Source of the DNA: Mansonella perstans | Lineage: Eukaryota; Nematoda; Chromadorea; Rhabditida; Onchocercidae | Assembly: GCA_037074765.1 (NCBI GenBank) | Contig: JBAMDO010000157.1 | Span: 62,001 to 126,000 of the forward strand | Length of the DNA stretch: 64,000 nucleotides | Reading direction: 5' to 3' | Translations under genes and position numbers: made by a program | Shown: positions 24,274-45,700 of the stretch, piece by piece | Numbering within the stretch: the first letter of the stretch is position 1 | Layout: each line of letters opens with the position of its first letter | Notes under the pieces: model-generated | What the model was told of the DNA's origin: nothing | Database searches by the model: none | The model's input: the letters and a program-made list of their open reading frames with translations, nothing else

Positions 24274-26992
24274 TCAAGCTTTCATATCCTGTATTTGTTT
24301 GATGAGATAAGCTTTCTCATCATTGAATTGCTCATCCTCTGTACGGTCGGTATGGAAATTAGTGAGAAATTCGACCAATTTCTCCTTATTCCTTAACAAA
24401 ATATCGGCAACAGCTTTCGATTTGTTCGGGTTTGCCACAAAAACCTATGAAATTGAGAAATTCAATTTATTTTAGGTAACACCAACTTGTTGAAATAAAT
24501 CTTTACTGAATATGACTATAATTGTAACAAAGGTTATAAATTATTATTATTAGTGTACTTCAAACCTTTAATTTTTACATCTAACTCCTATTTTAATTTT
24601 AAAGGTGTTAGTACAAATGGCTTGCTTAATGAAGAATCATCCAAAATTCCGAACTATATTCATAAGGAGATAAAAGTATTGTTGAATTCCGTTTCTCCCG
24701 CGGCCAACATAAAATTACTGACAACAAGAAATGACGAACCTTGAAAACATGAAACGCTTCAAATTGTATGCTACGACTTTTCTCCTTTAGCATATTCATC
24801 ATGAGTTTAAGATTATCCGCATTATTGATATATCTCGTCATTATATTGAAATTGTGACGATCCAGCAATAATTCGCCTAACAACTGGAAAAGATGAAAAT
24901 CACAAAACAGAATGATTCATCTATCGACGGAAATATTTCTCTGGACATTCATAATATTGACAATCGTGCCGATAATTGATAAATTCCACGAAAAGCATAC
25001 GAACCTTTAAGGACTGTCTTCTTGTAACATAATTTTCTGAATTCAGCAAATTTTGATAGGCTTGAAAAAATTCGTCGTATTTGCTATCTAGAAATTCAGC
25101 ACAAAGTGCCTTATGTCTCGTGACTAATTCTTTAAAAGTCGAGAATGCGTCTGATGCAATGTCGAAAGTGGATACCTGAAACATCGCTGAAGCTATAACT
25201 ATATTTTATTTAAGCAGTTCAATCACAAAATAATTTAGGAACTTCATTTCACTGATAGAATTCCACATCATCAATGCGCCCCGTACATAATGAAAATTCC
25301 AAAGAGCCAAATGCTAGGCAAACCGCCTCACAACAACCGGTGCAGCAGCCTGTTCAGCAAGTTGAATAGCATCATTCAAAAATAATTTTGTTTACTATAC
25401 CCATTTGCACCGATATTAATAAGCCGGGCAGAATTTTGTTGAATTTATCGTCATTTCAACTATGTCCGCATATTACTCTACGTCTGTATTGAAATAAAGT
25501 GAGATTTCATTAAAGTCAACTGTACCAGCATATGAAAAATTATACCAATTACCGCTTATTTTCGATCTGTTATCGATCGGTAGTTTGAAACGCTTGAAAT
25601 TATCACTGATATAAAAATAATCTCCGAGAAAGCTTACCTCAACATAGCTGAAGAATTTGTAAAAATCATTGCCATAAAGGACCAATTTTGCAAGATTTTC
25701 ATGCCGGATACATTCCCTTAACATACTGCCACAAGTAACAGCTATCTCAGGGGTTTCATACCTGCAGTAAAAAGATGCCTGTCACTGAAAATTACAATCA
25801 ATTTTTAAGAATTATTGATGGAAGAAACCATCAATAATAATAACGAATTATCACGATCAAATTTCAAACTGTGAAACAATACCGGTTTTTTATTGCTCAG
25901 TCTACATGTAGTGTTGAACAAAAACACATTGATTTCGCTGTTATTCATGTCAGCTGTTAGAACATACAGCAATTTCCAACAAGGCATTAAGGGACCCAAT
26001 ACAAAATTGGGATTCAAAAAAAAAAAAAAACAAACTCTCAACGCCTCATTTGTATTTGTGTAACAAAGCATTCCACCCTCAAATACATACTTAGTTAAGG
26101 AGGCATTCATTGCATCGAAAAAATTTGCTACTTACAAAAAAATCCGTTTCTTTTTTTCAAACGATTTTTTGCTTTTCTACCCATCCCTATTTTCCATAAG
26201 AAACAATTCAATCCATTTGCAATCTCATACGATTATAATTAAGGATTTGTTTTACATAGATAAATTTCATTGATATTATTTGAAATGGTAAACGTCAAAA
26301 ACCAACCCTTTAACAAGTGCTTCAAGAATCTGTGGTCGCGTATGCACGTATTCAACCGTTGGTGAACGCGTTCCAATTTGTCGACGCAGAAGATTGTTAA
26401 AAATTTGTGCAACATCCTTTTTTGCTTCAAAATCAAGCTTTACCAAGTTCTGGATGAGCATCGGAAGAATGGATGAATTATATGATTCCTGAGCCAGCTG
26501 CGCTACCTATAAAAACCATCACTTTTTTAGCGTGAAATTATCACCAGGATTGCTCCGGTTTCGATCGTCCGAGTTTTAACTCGTCCTTCCTACCAACATC
26601 ATTGCTATAAATACACATGAATTCCAACAGTAGATGTAAATGCAAACGAAATTTTTCAAAATATATATCAGGATACTGAAGGAACACGCTTACTTTGAGT
26701 TTATGTCAAGAAAAAATGTAAGGAAAGAAGGAAGCAAGATTTTGTACTAAATGAATCGAAAAATTCATGCCGAGTCTTGGAAGAAATTAACCTGCTCCAT
26801 GTGTGGCTCTTGACTCTCTTGTCCATAAATGATACCTTTGATTGCCTGCAATGATTTGCTCACTTCTTCTGCAACTTTTTCATTTTTTTTATCTCCTCGT
26901 TCCAGTCTTTCCAGTTGTGTCAATGAGTCCTTCAAATTTTTAACGATATCGGGTGGTGATTTGTGCGATTTGCCAAACAGTGGCAAGGGCAT
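24274..26992 (-). CDS. mop-25: MO25/CAB39 scaffold protein, complete
   Basis: Armadillo-like scaffold that stabilises the LKB1-STRAD complex and activates GCK-family kinases. Six exons join in phase: 26792-26992, 26307-26506, 25638-25761, 25005-25175, 24740-24883 and 24274-24444. The product is 336 aa (human CAB39 341). Landmarks in order: [20 protein letters not shown] start, [136 protein letters not shown] and a C-terminus ending in [10 protein letters not shown]. Most exon boundaries fall at helix-repeat edges. No truncation or frameshift was seen. Confidence 0.97.
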
Positions 26993-28023
26993 TGTACAAC
27001 AATAGAAGCTGAAAGTTTTCCGAAATTAAAACTTCACAAAGAGACCAATAAACCAATTAACGATGTTAACAAGAAATATTATAAGGCGCCAGTGAAAAAG
27101 TTAAATACAATCACAGAAATATTCAGTGATATGAACTAGGGATCAATATAAGCTTTTTGTCCAACCAAAAACAACAACCAGCAAACATGTGAAAGTCATT
27201 ATCGATCGGACTAAGAAAGATATACAGCGATCGAAATGTCGAAGAAAATAAAAAAATATGGAAAATATGAAGAACTAACAAGTGAATCGAGAAAAAACAT
27301 ATAAATGAATGTTACCATTCGATATAAATTATCCTTAAGAATAATGAAATGCTTCTAGGATTTCCAAAAAATGCTCAGAAACAAACTACACATAATGATC
27401 ACACTCTGTATCCTCTGATTGAATTTCGGATAGAATATCAATGATTTAAAATCTTTCAATGGAGGTTTACGACAATGTTTTACAGCTATATCCATAATTT
27501 TCTTCACTTGATTATATCCGAAGATAGACTATTCTTAAATAAGGTTAGGTTCAAGAGTGATGTAAAAAAACGAACATGATCAAAAAGGAAAAAATATTAA
27601 AATTGCAAATGAGGGAAAGCCATAAAATCCTAGCTTCTGAGCATAAGGAAGAAAATGCTTTCTCTGTTCCCTTATTGTGAAGTCTATGTAAATAAGGGAT
27701 TACGACGCTACGGCTTTGTCCCTTTTGTCAATTATATAAGGTGAGATGCACCCAAAATACTAGAAAGACCAATACAACAGGAAAAAAATTTATGGTTAGT
27801 GTTTGAGAGGTATTCTTTAACTCGTCAAGTTTTTCAATGTAAAATACTTCTCAAAAAATTAAATCTTGTGTAAAAATTGCAGCAACTTTTGAAAAATTTG
27901 AGAAACGAAACGATCAGAAAAGGAAGACGGTGAAGCAAAATACAAATATATGATAAGAAATCTATGATTATGAATGAAATACGAAAGTGTTGCAGTACAT
28001 ATCCATTATTATGAAAATATATG

Positions 28024-28412
28024 GACCAGTACAGAAATCACAACGACCTGTGCAGAAACCACAATGACCAGTGAAGAAATTACAACGACCAGTGAAGAAA
28101 ATCACAACGACCAGTGAAGAAAATCACAACGACCAGTGAAGAAAATCGCAACGACCTGTGAAGAAATCACAACGACCCGTGCAGAAACCACAACGATCGG
28201 TGCAGAAATCACAACGATCAGTGAAGAAATACAACGACCAGTGAAGAAACACAACGACCTGTGCAGAAATCACAACGACCAGTGAAGAAAATCACAACGA
28301 CCAGTGAAGAAAATCGCAACGACCTGTGAAGAAATCACAACGACCTGTGCAGAAATCACAACGACCTGTGCAGAAATCACAACGACCTGTGCAGAAATCA
28401 AGCGGCCAGTGC
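28024..28412. repeat. Minisatellite, about 18 copies of a 20-22 bp unit
   Basis: The unit is GACCAGTGAAGAAATCACAAC with variants (GACCTGTGCAG..., ...AAAATCGCAAC). Units are 20, 21 or 22 bp, so no frame stays open through it. A higher-order pattern is visible: a trio of units (AAAATCACAAC, AAAATCGCAAC, then the GACCTGTGAAG form) occurs near 28100-28165 and again near 28275-28340. The last four units are nearly identical, suggesting recent expansion at that end. Confidence 0.95.
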
Positions 28413-29823
28413 ATATCGATGTGAAATAAAAAAACTATTTTGACTACAATAATAGTGCACATAAGTTAAATATGGATCAAAGAAAATGTTCGGATGCAAT
28501 TTTCTGTTTATAAACAACGTTAAGATTTCAAAAAAAACCTCTTTTCTCCAACATTTGGAAAATTGGGGAACCTTTGAGAAGTTGGAGGAAACAAGCATTG
28601 TGCTCTTTGAAATCATGGTACCGGATGAACTGCTAAATACCAGAAATAACTGCAGCTATCACCAGGGACAAAATTAGACTACACCTTCATCTTCTAGAAG
28701 TACTATGATCCATCAAATAATTTTTCAGTTCTTTGGAAATATTGCGAGCTTTATAAAGCATACGAAAGTTTTTGCACTTTATCCAAACAGCAAAAGAAAT
28801 TGTTTTCACATAACTTAGCTAAGATTTTCGCTGTATCAATACCGAAAAGAAACGAACATCAAAAAACATAACCAGTATGCTGTTTCTATCCCTGCAAGCC
28901 ATTTGAAGCTCTCGGATGAATAAAAAAATTGAACAAAAACGAAGGAATACTTTACGCAAGCAGGTAATGTTAAAAACGTCACAGATGTTAATCACGAGCT
29001 AACGCCGAATTTAGTGCAGTAGAGCAGCAGCTTATTATACAACATAAGAAAAGAGTGATAATATGCAAGGAAAGAATTGGAGGAAATCACCGCTCGTATG
29101 ATGCAACGTTTGCGCCGTTGCCATTAAATTACTTCCTTCTTCAGGTAAAAATTATTCAAAGTTTTTGCTTGATCCTGCTTATGTACTACAACGAATAAAA
29201 TAAATCGGCAGTAGAAAGCATTTTTGATTTTATAACTTTCGGTTTAACACTCCTCCAAACTCCAATCATTGCTGAATAGTGCCATATAATAACAATTTAA
29301 AAATCTGTTAATCGAATAATGAGATGTGCGGTCAGAAATCAACAGAAGACGACAATAATTGGAGCCCTCTTCGAATCATCCTTGACCCTCCGTAGTTAGC
29401 GTTCCTCTGATTGCAGCACCTTTAACCTACTCTGTAGTGCAACAATCGATTAAATCATACCCATATTTGATAACGTTGAAACATTCTAGTCTAAAAATCA
29501 TCTCTTATCCCATGAGCCCTAAAATCTCAAAAAATTTGCTGAATTCAATATAACCTATTTTACATCAATAACTAATTTTATTAAATATGTGGAATTGGAT
29601 GCCAAAAATGCAATATACAAAAAATGAAATTTGTTATATGAATTAAATCACTATAATAATTATTTGTCATTCAATTTAACCTCTATTAGACCATTGTTTC
29701 GCTTACATAAAATTCTTCATATATGAAATTTTTACAAATTATTTGAATGAACAAATCATTCAATTGATAAGACAAAAAAAAATTCCTAAAATCATTTGGA
29801 AAATAAATGCGAAGAACAAAGGT

Positions 29824-29840
29824 CACACACACACACACAC
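29824..29840. repeat. Short (CA)n microsatellite
   Basis: Eight to nine CA dinucleotides in the gene-poor 27-35 kb region. Confidence 0.9.
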
Positions 29841-30440
29841 GTTACATACAGTTTCATCACATTTGACCTCATCGAATTGAATATTCTGCCTGCGCTCAAC
29901 CAAAAATACGAGAATAATATGATACGAATGAACCCAAACCATACTATTTATACAAATATTAACCTCTTGCCTCTAATCCACCTCTCCTCATTAGAGTACA
30001 CTTCAACGCGGACCATACTATTACATATGTCACTATGAAATTTCAATCATCTCTCATCACTTTTAATATGACTAGTACTTATGGCCTGATATACGTGGAA
30101 ATCTCACTTTTGATATGATTGGTATTTATGGCGTTGCGTACGTGGGAATCTATTTTGATTTTTTTCGATCACAATGTAGAAAAATAGCTTTCACTCGTGG
30201 TGTTTGCTTTTTATTAGGGATTGATTTTATGATGCTTTCTGAACTGTCTCAAAATATAGTATCCACGGAAATTCCTCCTATTACCACCAAAAATATTAAG
30301 TGTACTGCGTGTCACAAATGGCTTTAAGACGTGAACGTGATACTGCCCGATTGATTATAGTAACACTGACACATTACTTAGGATAGATAGCTAAACATTC
30401 AACTCATATTTTTTTCAAAATATGCTCGATATTTGAAGAT

Positions 30441-30463
30441 GCAGCAGCAGCAGCAGCAGCAAG

Positions 30464-30494
<31 letters not shown>
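30441..30494. repeat. Compound trinucleotide repeat (GCA)7 then (CAA)10
   Basis: Seven GCA units, a short AGAA break and ten CAA units. Read on the plus strand this could encode a glutamine run, but stop codons close the frame nearby and no flanking coding signal was found. It is treated as a microsatellite. Confidence 0.9.
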
Positions 30495-33400
30495 GTAGCA
30501 TCTTTGATATGTTCTTTTTATGATTTGAAATGATTTTGAAGTGTATCGTATGTAAAAGAGATGTCTCAATAAACTTCCGTATTTGCTGCTCATTTTTCAG
30601 CTTTTTCTTTCATTCTATTCATAAAATAAAATTTTCTTTTGCCAAAGATAGAATTACCGATTATCTCTATTGGCTCTTGTCAAATCCTAAAGCAGGTGGA
30701 ATCAAAAAAAAAAAAAAAAAAAACATTGTCTTCCTTCGTACCTTTTTTATCAGTTTAAATAAAAAAAGAAGTTATTTGGAGGCTATACTTCATGCTCTTC
30801 TACCAAAAGCCAAATTTGATGGAGAGTTTAGTTCGTCGTGAAGTTGAGGTCGTTTGAGGCATTGCCAATGTTCCAGTGGAGGCACATCGTAGACCGTACA
30901 TATTTTCTGAACGCTGGTTTCGAAACTATCCATAATGGCGAGAAAGATGAAAGTATGATTTAATCGTGACAGTTCCTGACCACACTGAAAATCAAGTTGT
31001 CGTTAGTAAGTTCTTCGAGATAGGTTCGACAGAAAGTATTATGCCTAGATATTCAAATTCAACCGATGAGCTTATACATCAGCATCGATTAAATGAAGAC
31101 TGTTGGCGCGGAACAGACCAATCTAGACGGGTTTTTATGATCTCATTCATACTAAACTTTATTCTTAAAGCTCAAATGATCTCTGGTGATATATTATTCC
31201 TCCAAAAAGTATGTACTCACATTCATGCCTTCCCAAAATTTTGTTAGTGTCATTTTCTGCAATTACGACAATTAATTTTTGCAGTGGATTCCCGAATAGT
31301 ACTCTAAATGAGTATTTTATGACATGCTACATATCTTTAATTTTGCATAACGCTAAAGAAAATGGATAAATCTCGATTAGATTCGGACGTTGTAGGAATC
31401 AAAAAGGCTTTCGGGCCAGCCTTTTGGCCAAACCCTAAGTGCATTGCAATTTGAAAGAATTCCTCTATACTTCTACCTAATATAAAATATAAGTGGAATG
31501 TTTCTGCTTGGCCGTTTGAATAAAACCCCTAACTGATGTCACTGATCCTACTTTCTTTGGAACTTTCCTTTTTAAACTGCTTACTTTAAGAAGACACTTC
31601 CAAACTGTTTTTAAATCTTTTAACATACAATGATTTCAACACTATAAAATTGATAGTAGGAAGTTTACAGACATTTCTACTTTTCCATGATTGTATGAAA
31701 GAAGATATGATGGTAGCAACACTCAAGCCATCTGCTTTTATGGAAGTTTTTTTATATTTATTTCTCATTTTATATGTTTTTCGAAAAAAGCTTCGTGGCA
31801 TCCAAAATGGAATGTATTTTTGAAAATCCTTGAGGAAAAAACTTACGATTTTCAATTTCTACAACGTATTCCAACAGCATCAGCATGCCACCTTAGTTCG
31901 AAGCTTGACGTGCATTGAGTTTAATATAATGCTAACTGATTGAAGCCTGAGGCTTGATGTTTCGACAATGAAATCATTAGCTTATTGGCCAGTGGAAATA
32001 ATTTCCTCTTGATCAATTTCTCCTAATCAAAAAGTTTTCTATCTTCAAATGCTATTTTATTGACATATAATTTTCATTCAAATCCTTCGGCACATTTTTA
32101 AGAAGTCATCAGTAAATAATGTTTCTCCGCATAATTTGATACGAATAATAGCAACAAAGAGCGTTTTCAATCGACCCTAAAATCATTATTTTATACTTTT
32201 CTATAATAATGTTACAATTTATAAAATAGTTTCTCAAGGCGGCATGCTATATAATAATTCAATAAATGACCAGAAAATCAGTTTCTTATGTTTCCTCTCG
32301 TTTGAGTTGGTGATCTTCTGACAACGGCTATGACTGAACATATATGTTCTATTGAATGTAAATTTGATAGGTAATCCAGAAAAATTATCTTGAATAGATA
32401 TAGTTGTCTTGAATAGATACCAATCGAGTACCATAGAGAGTAAAATCATAATGACGAATATTATTAGTTAACAATACATTAATTACCACGCCGTTACAAA
32501 TAGTTCACCAGCTCTCTCGAAAAAAGTAGTTAAAGAGTTGTTACAACAAACGATAGAGATAACTGAATGAATTTAGTATTCAAAACTTCCGAGGAGATAA
32601 TAAAAATTATCTTCAATTCTTCAATTAGTGTGGTCTGAATTCCAACCGATAGAGGAATTAAATGTTCAGTATTTTAAATATTTTTTTCTTCCGGCAAATC
32701 GAAAATTATAAATGACAAACCTGAGCAAGTGATTGGATATCTTCCATACTACACGTTTTGAAGCAGAGACACTGCCTAGAAAATATCAGCAACAATACTG
32801 AATAAAGAACGGGTACTATAATTTACTGCAATTTCAGCTTCAGAAAGTCTTGGTGATGAAATAAATAGATTCTTGAATCTTTTTAAAGTGTGCAGTACAT
32901 CAAAAAACAATTGCAGTATATTGATCTGACTTGGCAAAATTATCGATCGTTCTGGTATAAATGTAAGATGGAAAAGGAGAGTGAGAGGAAGAGTTATTAA
33001 AAAGTCGAAAACTTGTGTAGTTTCATATATCTTTTTATGAATTAGAAGAAAAAGAACTATTATCAGAATTGATTTATAACCACTCTAAATGCATTTGTTA
33101 ACAGTATTTTTCAAAGATATCTTTTGCTTTCCCATTCATCATCAATTTGCAATTTGAAATTGTGAGAAGTATGCATCAATTGAATTTTTGAAATTCTTAA
33201 ATATGCTGAAGACATATCCGTTAGTGTCTAGTAATTTAGTCAATTTAATAATAAAACAGGCTTCTCATACTGAATTAAGCGAGCAGAATAACTTGATGAA
33301 CTATTCTGTTTTTTAGAATTGTAGATGAAGGGAATAAATGCAATCATAGCTAACAAACACTTCAACAGTAATGCAAAAAATTGGGAAGTGATAAATTTGA

Positions 33401-35204
33401 TTAAGTTTATCAAACAAATCTGAATTTCAATAACTCTCTTTTTAAATAAATATTAATAAAGCGATATGTATGGAGAGAGTAAAAGAGACAAACGAGGTTA
33501 AATGATTTCATCTGTATGGCTTTTTAAAGATATGACCTATATTCGTCAATGCTGATTTTGATATGGTCTTCAAGGGCATCGTTCATCTCTAAAACATGTC
33601 GGTATGAACAATGTATTCGCTAAAACTTCAGCGTGCATTGTAGAAGAGTTTGCAAGAAACTGTTTGTGTCTTACAGGAAGCAAGGAATGATAGTTGAATC
33701 CGATCCGTTCATATCTTCTCAACATGTCACACCATTGAGCGTAAATGAAACGAACTGACCTTTAATACTATGTATGAACGATAACAAAAAAAGTTCTTAT
33801 CATCGAATATAATCGAAGCTTTGTCTTATTCTGTCCTTGTGTGCAATTTTCCATTTTGTTTTCATTGCAAACTATTTCTATTTATATGTGAAGAATCCGA
33901 ACAATGTTTTCTCTTTCGAATTCCAATCGACTGCGAGTGAATTCGAGATAGCTGAGCAAAATGAGTAATCCATTTGGAACGTTATATAATGAAATCATGA
34001 CATATTACAGATGATGTCCAGATTACAATGTAATTTATTAGAAATCTTTAAAGTGATTTTACCTACTTACCATTTTATTTTCAACCATGGCACATAATCC
34101 ATCCATCAACCTCGCTATTGTTTGAGAATTACGGGTATATGAAAGTAAGTGAAATCCAAAATTATCATCCATTCCAGTTCATGAATCCTTTGGTCGTTCT
34201 CTTTGAGTTTCCCAGCTGATGCAATTAAATAAACTTTCAGGGACGATGTAGGAAATTGAAGCTTAAACCAGTTTCAAAAAAAAATCAACAATATCTAACC
34301 TCCGTGAATTTCCCAGCACAACAATTAGTCTGGAGAAAAATTGTCAATGAGACCTCATCGTTTCATTATTTAACCAGTCCCTTACTCTATCTAACTTCAC
34401 TGAAAAAGCAATACCATTCAAAGCCTAGCAACATTCTTATACAATTTTTTTTCCAAAGAAATCGAAACTTCATTAATAGTAATGCTTCTCCTAGCACTAA
34501 GCTAAATGCTATCAGCACTTTACTACTGCTTCCACTTAAACAAGGAATACTTTTCCACCTTCCAACAATCATGTGAACATTCTGATAGCATTATTTCAGT
34601 CATCTATTTTGCATGTTCGCAAGAGATGTTCCGACACTGTGCTGCAAATGCAGGAAATACCTAGCCATCTTCATTTTATTGAGTCATTTATAACTTATCT
34701 TCACAAAATGATCATTTGTAAAACAAAGCAATTCGAACCGGAAATCAATGATGTAACAATTTCGGAAAATAAGAAAAATGCACCACCTCAAATGTATAAG
34801 CAAAATAAACTGCATTTAGGCTACTAACAACAATAACAGAAGTAGCAAGTATATGACATAATCACAGAAAGTAAAAGTACAGCTTTGTTTGAGAACGAAA
34901 TAATTTTCCTTGAGGTTATTATAAAAACAAATAAGTTTCGCTAGAAGCATATTGTTTGAAATATTTATCCCTCCTTTAAAACGGAGAATATTCAGCTCTT
35001 CCCTATATCTTCGACAAAAGATAGAGATCAGTGTCATTTCTAACCAGTTCAGAAGAAAAAGTCAGTAAATAATTTCCTTCTCATCAATTTGCAAGACTTT
35101 TTGTAAATACAGCAGAAAAGGTAAATTCAAAAGAACACAACTGAAATGCAAGTGTAAAAATATGAAAATGAATATTTACGATTAATACAAAAATATGAAA
35201 ACGG

Positions 35205-41799
<6,595 letters not shown>

Positions 41800-42717
41800 T
41801 CCTACGATTGTATGATAAATGATATAGTGTGAATGTCAGTGCTCTGTAATACGTTACCACTACTAATTACAAACCTCAGTTATGAACCTCCGTAAGTGGC
41901 GTCCTACGAAAGACAACCTCATTACACTGATTTTCACGCTTCATCACTCAGAAACGTAAAATACCGATATGCAAATTATAAATCCTACGCCAAAATAGAT
42001 AACACGAATGAAGCGAGCGGGCAACCGGCTTTTTGTAGGATTTCGTCTGATTTATCGACATCATCAAGGTTAAAAGTAATGGTTACAAATGAAAATGATA
42101 TCAATCATCCATTACTGGTTTCTTCAAAAAAGTGTTTTTATATATTGACAAACATGTATTCGAACAGTGTTTTTATATATTGAATGTGGAATAAATTGCA
42201 GATGAAAAGCTGACAAATCAAATAGTATGTTTGTGAATATGGCATTCCCTTCTTTTCTAAGCAGTTGATTAAACGAACAAACACTTGATATTTATCATTG
42301 TTTAAGAAATTTTATTATCGTTCATCAGTTACAACGTAATAAGTAAGCACTTTTATCACCAAAATATCAAAATCAAACAAAAACGAAATATATAAAAAGT
42401 CCCGTAATTTTCAAATAAACATGAATGTTTTTACAACAACAAATAAACGTCTAATTCTACAAAAATGATTATTGCTATTGTATGCGTTGTAAACGACGTA
42501 CAGCTCAAAATAATTTCGAATCTTGTGCTAACACATATAGACGCAATACATTTACTAAAATGAATGATCTAAATGCTGATCCATTCTCTGTGAAATATGA
42601 AGAAATGATATGAATTCAATCCTTCTGATCTTGTTTTTAAGTCTAGAATTCCTCTTCTTTCTCCTGCTTACTCTTTCCTTTTCCTTTTTTATTTTTGTGA
42701 ATTAAATTTTGCTCTTT
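41800..42717. other. Spacer between PIKfyve (-) and U2SURP (-)
   Basis: A 918-bp same-strand gap. The open frame at 41896-42183 (+) has no domain and overlaps what should be the U2SURP 5' region. I saw no clear trans-splice signal. The gap would hold the PIKfyve 3' UTR and either a U2SURP promoter or an intercistronic region. Confidence 0.45.
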
Positions 42718-45700
42718 TTAACAATCAGAAGAGGACAAGACTGAACCAAGTCCAGTCCACTGATCTGGTGCAACTGGAAAGTATGTGTCAATAGCGTCGG
42801 AGAACCGTGTACAGTACATTTCTGGAGAAATCACAGTGGGCAAATGTGCACCAGGGATTGCCACGATTTTCACCCAACTTTCCAATTTCTTGTCAAGCGT
42901 ATAGGTTCGCATATAATCGACAATACCAACAATCAACTCGCTGTTCGTTTCATCTACTCCAACAAGCAAACTATAATCCATTACATGCTGAAACAGAGAA
43001 AACCTTTACCAATGTAGACTGCTTACAAAGAAACTTTGAAATGGAATTCGTTAAAATCACTGATGGCAGTTTTTTTAATTCCTTATTGTTAGCATTAAAT
43101 ATTTCACCAGCTGCATGAAATGGTAAATACGTTTTCATATGTGAAACTTAGAAATTTTGGATCCGTATTTTAGGGTGACAGTGATTATACAGAATGATTT
43201 TCTCATGCGCATTCTAAATTATCATAAACTTGTTGTTCAGTAGTTCAATAACAGATGAATCAAATTTTCAAGTTTAAAACACAAACCTGGGCGGAAAGAA
43301 AATGGCTATCACTGCTAATAGCCATACTTAATGCTGCCTTAGAATGAGGATGCACATAAAGTTGATTATTCCAAAGATCTTTTACTAGATTTTCATCCAG
43401 TAAAACCAGATCTGCCGTTCTTTTTCCTTCCGATGCCATCCTACAAAATTCATTTAATTTTCAAAATATAAAGCAATGAAATGAAATCCCAGATTTATAC
43501 AAATACTTTCAGAAGATCCAAACCTGTTCCGTTGAGAGCCTTTCAGATCCCATACTTGCTTCACATTTCGACGATAAAATAGATATTCCATAACCAAAAC
43601 ATCAACTTTCAATTGCTGACCACTGCTTTTGTTCTTGTAACAAATTCTGTATACACCATAAACCTAAAACTATTTTTAAAGGAATTTTTACAGAAGTGTT
43701 TGTAAGAGACAGTTTTTCGCATTCCCATCGCGATTTTTTAAGTTATTAATAAGTATCCTTCAAGAAATGGTGGCAGAAATAATATCCCATAAATATCCTT
43801 GACAGAGCTTTGCTTCATCGCACTTTTAAGTTGATTAAAATAACACGCTTTGATCTTCAGTTCTAAAATCACTTTTATATCGCCACCTACCACACTGTAA
43901 GTTTAATTCTGCATAAAGTATTTCATTTTTATTAGCTACATAAACAAGAAAGTACCTTGCAAAGTGTTGTCAATTTATTATTCATCATAGCGGTAGAAAT
44001 ATAGCTAAAATAATTAGGACCAAATTTTACAAACGACTGGATTTCGAACCGGGACATCTGCTTGAATACAAACCGGTCATCCTGCAAACAATATGATAAG
44101 AAAATTACGGAATTCAACACTATTTCTTAACTTTCACCTCTAAAAAGAATTATTCGCTATATGCTTCAGTTAATTTATTTATTTTTTTCAATTCATTTCC
44201 TTATTTCTCCATTTGATTCCAATTCCTAGCATAGAAGTTATTTAAGTTATGCTAAAACTCATCTGTGTGCGATAAAATGAAGCTCCAGATTTGCCGCCTT
44301 GAGGACTCCAACTGCGAGATAAGCTTAGCGATCTAATATAGCAATCTTCACCTTCAACAAACAACAACTTTCGCAACATGTGAAATCTTTCAGCATAATA
44401 AACCTGAAATAAGAGTATGCAGCTATAGTTAGCCATAAAACAATCTAACTTTAATACTCATCAACAAAATTAATTTCAGTGCGTTCATAATTTGCATAGA
44501 AAATGATCGCACTGCAAAATGATCCGCAAAACAAAATTCCTCTGTCGTATAAAAAATAAAATACTAAAAAAAATTTTTTGTGCAGAAACGGTAGTAAAAA
44601 ACTTAGCGAATTAAATAAAAATTCTAAATATCATGAAAAATTTTAAATGGTGACTCAAAGATTTTACGAGAAAATCCAATACATCTTACCTTTACGTAAT
44701 ACTGCGCTCTGTCATCAGCAAAATCAACCTCAATGTGTTCATAATTTGCCACTGAAACTGATTCCACTCTGAAATGATCTGCTAAATAAAATTCTTTATG
44801 ATGGAAAATAAAATTTCAGAAAGAGAAAAATGAAATCCTTCAAAAAACGCCAATTTGCTTTTCGTTCTGCTATTTTAAAACGATTCCAAAATTGAGTGCA
44901 ATTGCTCAGGAGAGACACTAACTTGAACTTGTCTTGAAAAATATATTTTTGAAAACATTTAAAACATTTTAAAAACTTAAATAAGTACCCACTCAACAAA
45001 AATATTGTAAGCAGAATCACGCTGTTTTCTTCGTTTTGTATTATATTCAACTGATGATAAAGCATAAGCGATGATGGAACCAATATCGGGATGTGCTACA
45101 CTTTTATAATCAATCATATCACGTACGACAACTGCTGCCAAACCGGCTAAAAACATTGTACTAAACGACATCCCACAAGGAAAGTACTATTAGGTCGCAT
45201 CGAACTTGTTACCATATGTTAAAACTTATAAATATTGAATAGCGTTCTTCTGACAATCATAAAAATTACGCAAAACTAAGAAAATATAAAATATGCAATC
45301 AGTTTCCATAAACGCAAACAAACCTGATGGGAGAGGCAAGCTGAAGTGACACTCAGCGAGGAATGGGCTCTCCAGTGGAAAGAGTTCCGAATCTAAACTA
45401 TTAACTTGCATGTGATTCGCTGAGAGGGCTTGTTCGTTATTCATTTTATTTGCTTCCTGAATAATAAAACAGAAAAATATACTCTTACGATCATAAAAAT
45501 GCATTTTCACAATCAAGGATGCCAAAATATCATATCTTGTCAAGCAAAAAAAAGAAAAACAAGTTATGATCAGTTCAAACTTTGACCATCTATAAATATA
45601 AAATGAGTGATCGGAATTTCGTTTTTTCTTCCACTCATTCATTTACTCTATATAAGAGCGAGAAACAACTAATTTTATTCAATCCGACAAACAACGTCAA

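Larger units (their letters stand above)
26993..35204. other. 8.2-kb gene-poor intergenic region
   Basis: The longest stretch without a recognisable gene in the window. It holds a 21-bp minisatellite (28.0-28.4 kb), a CA repeat, a GCA/CAA repeat and poly-A runs (30703-30721). Fragmentary plus-strand frames at 30530-30841 and 30966-31247 and at 34256-34576 have no recognised domain. They may be decayed coding sequence, UTR or non-coding RNA. The MO25 promoter lies at the left end and the U2SURP 3' UTR at the right. Confidence 0.5.

Noticed and set aside
28024..28412. CRISPR-like regular array
   Set aside because: There are no spacers: units are contiguous 20-22 bp near-identical repeats in a eukaryotic intergenic region. 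It is a minisatellite.
30441..30494. Polyglutamine-coding exon
   Set aside because: Stops close the frame on both sides and no flanking exon was found.
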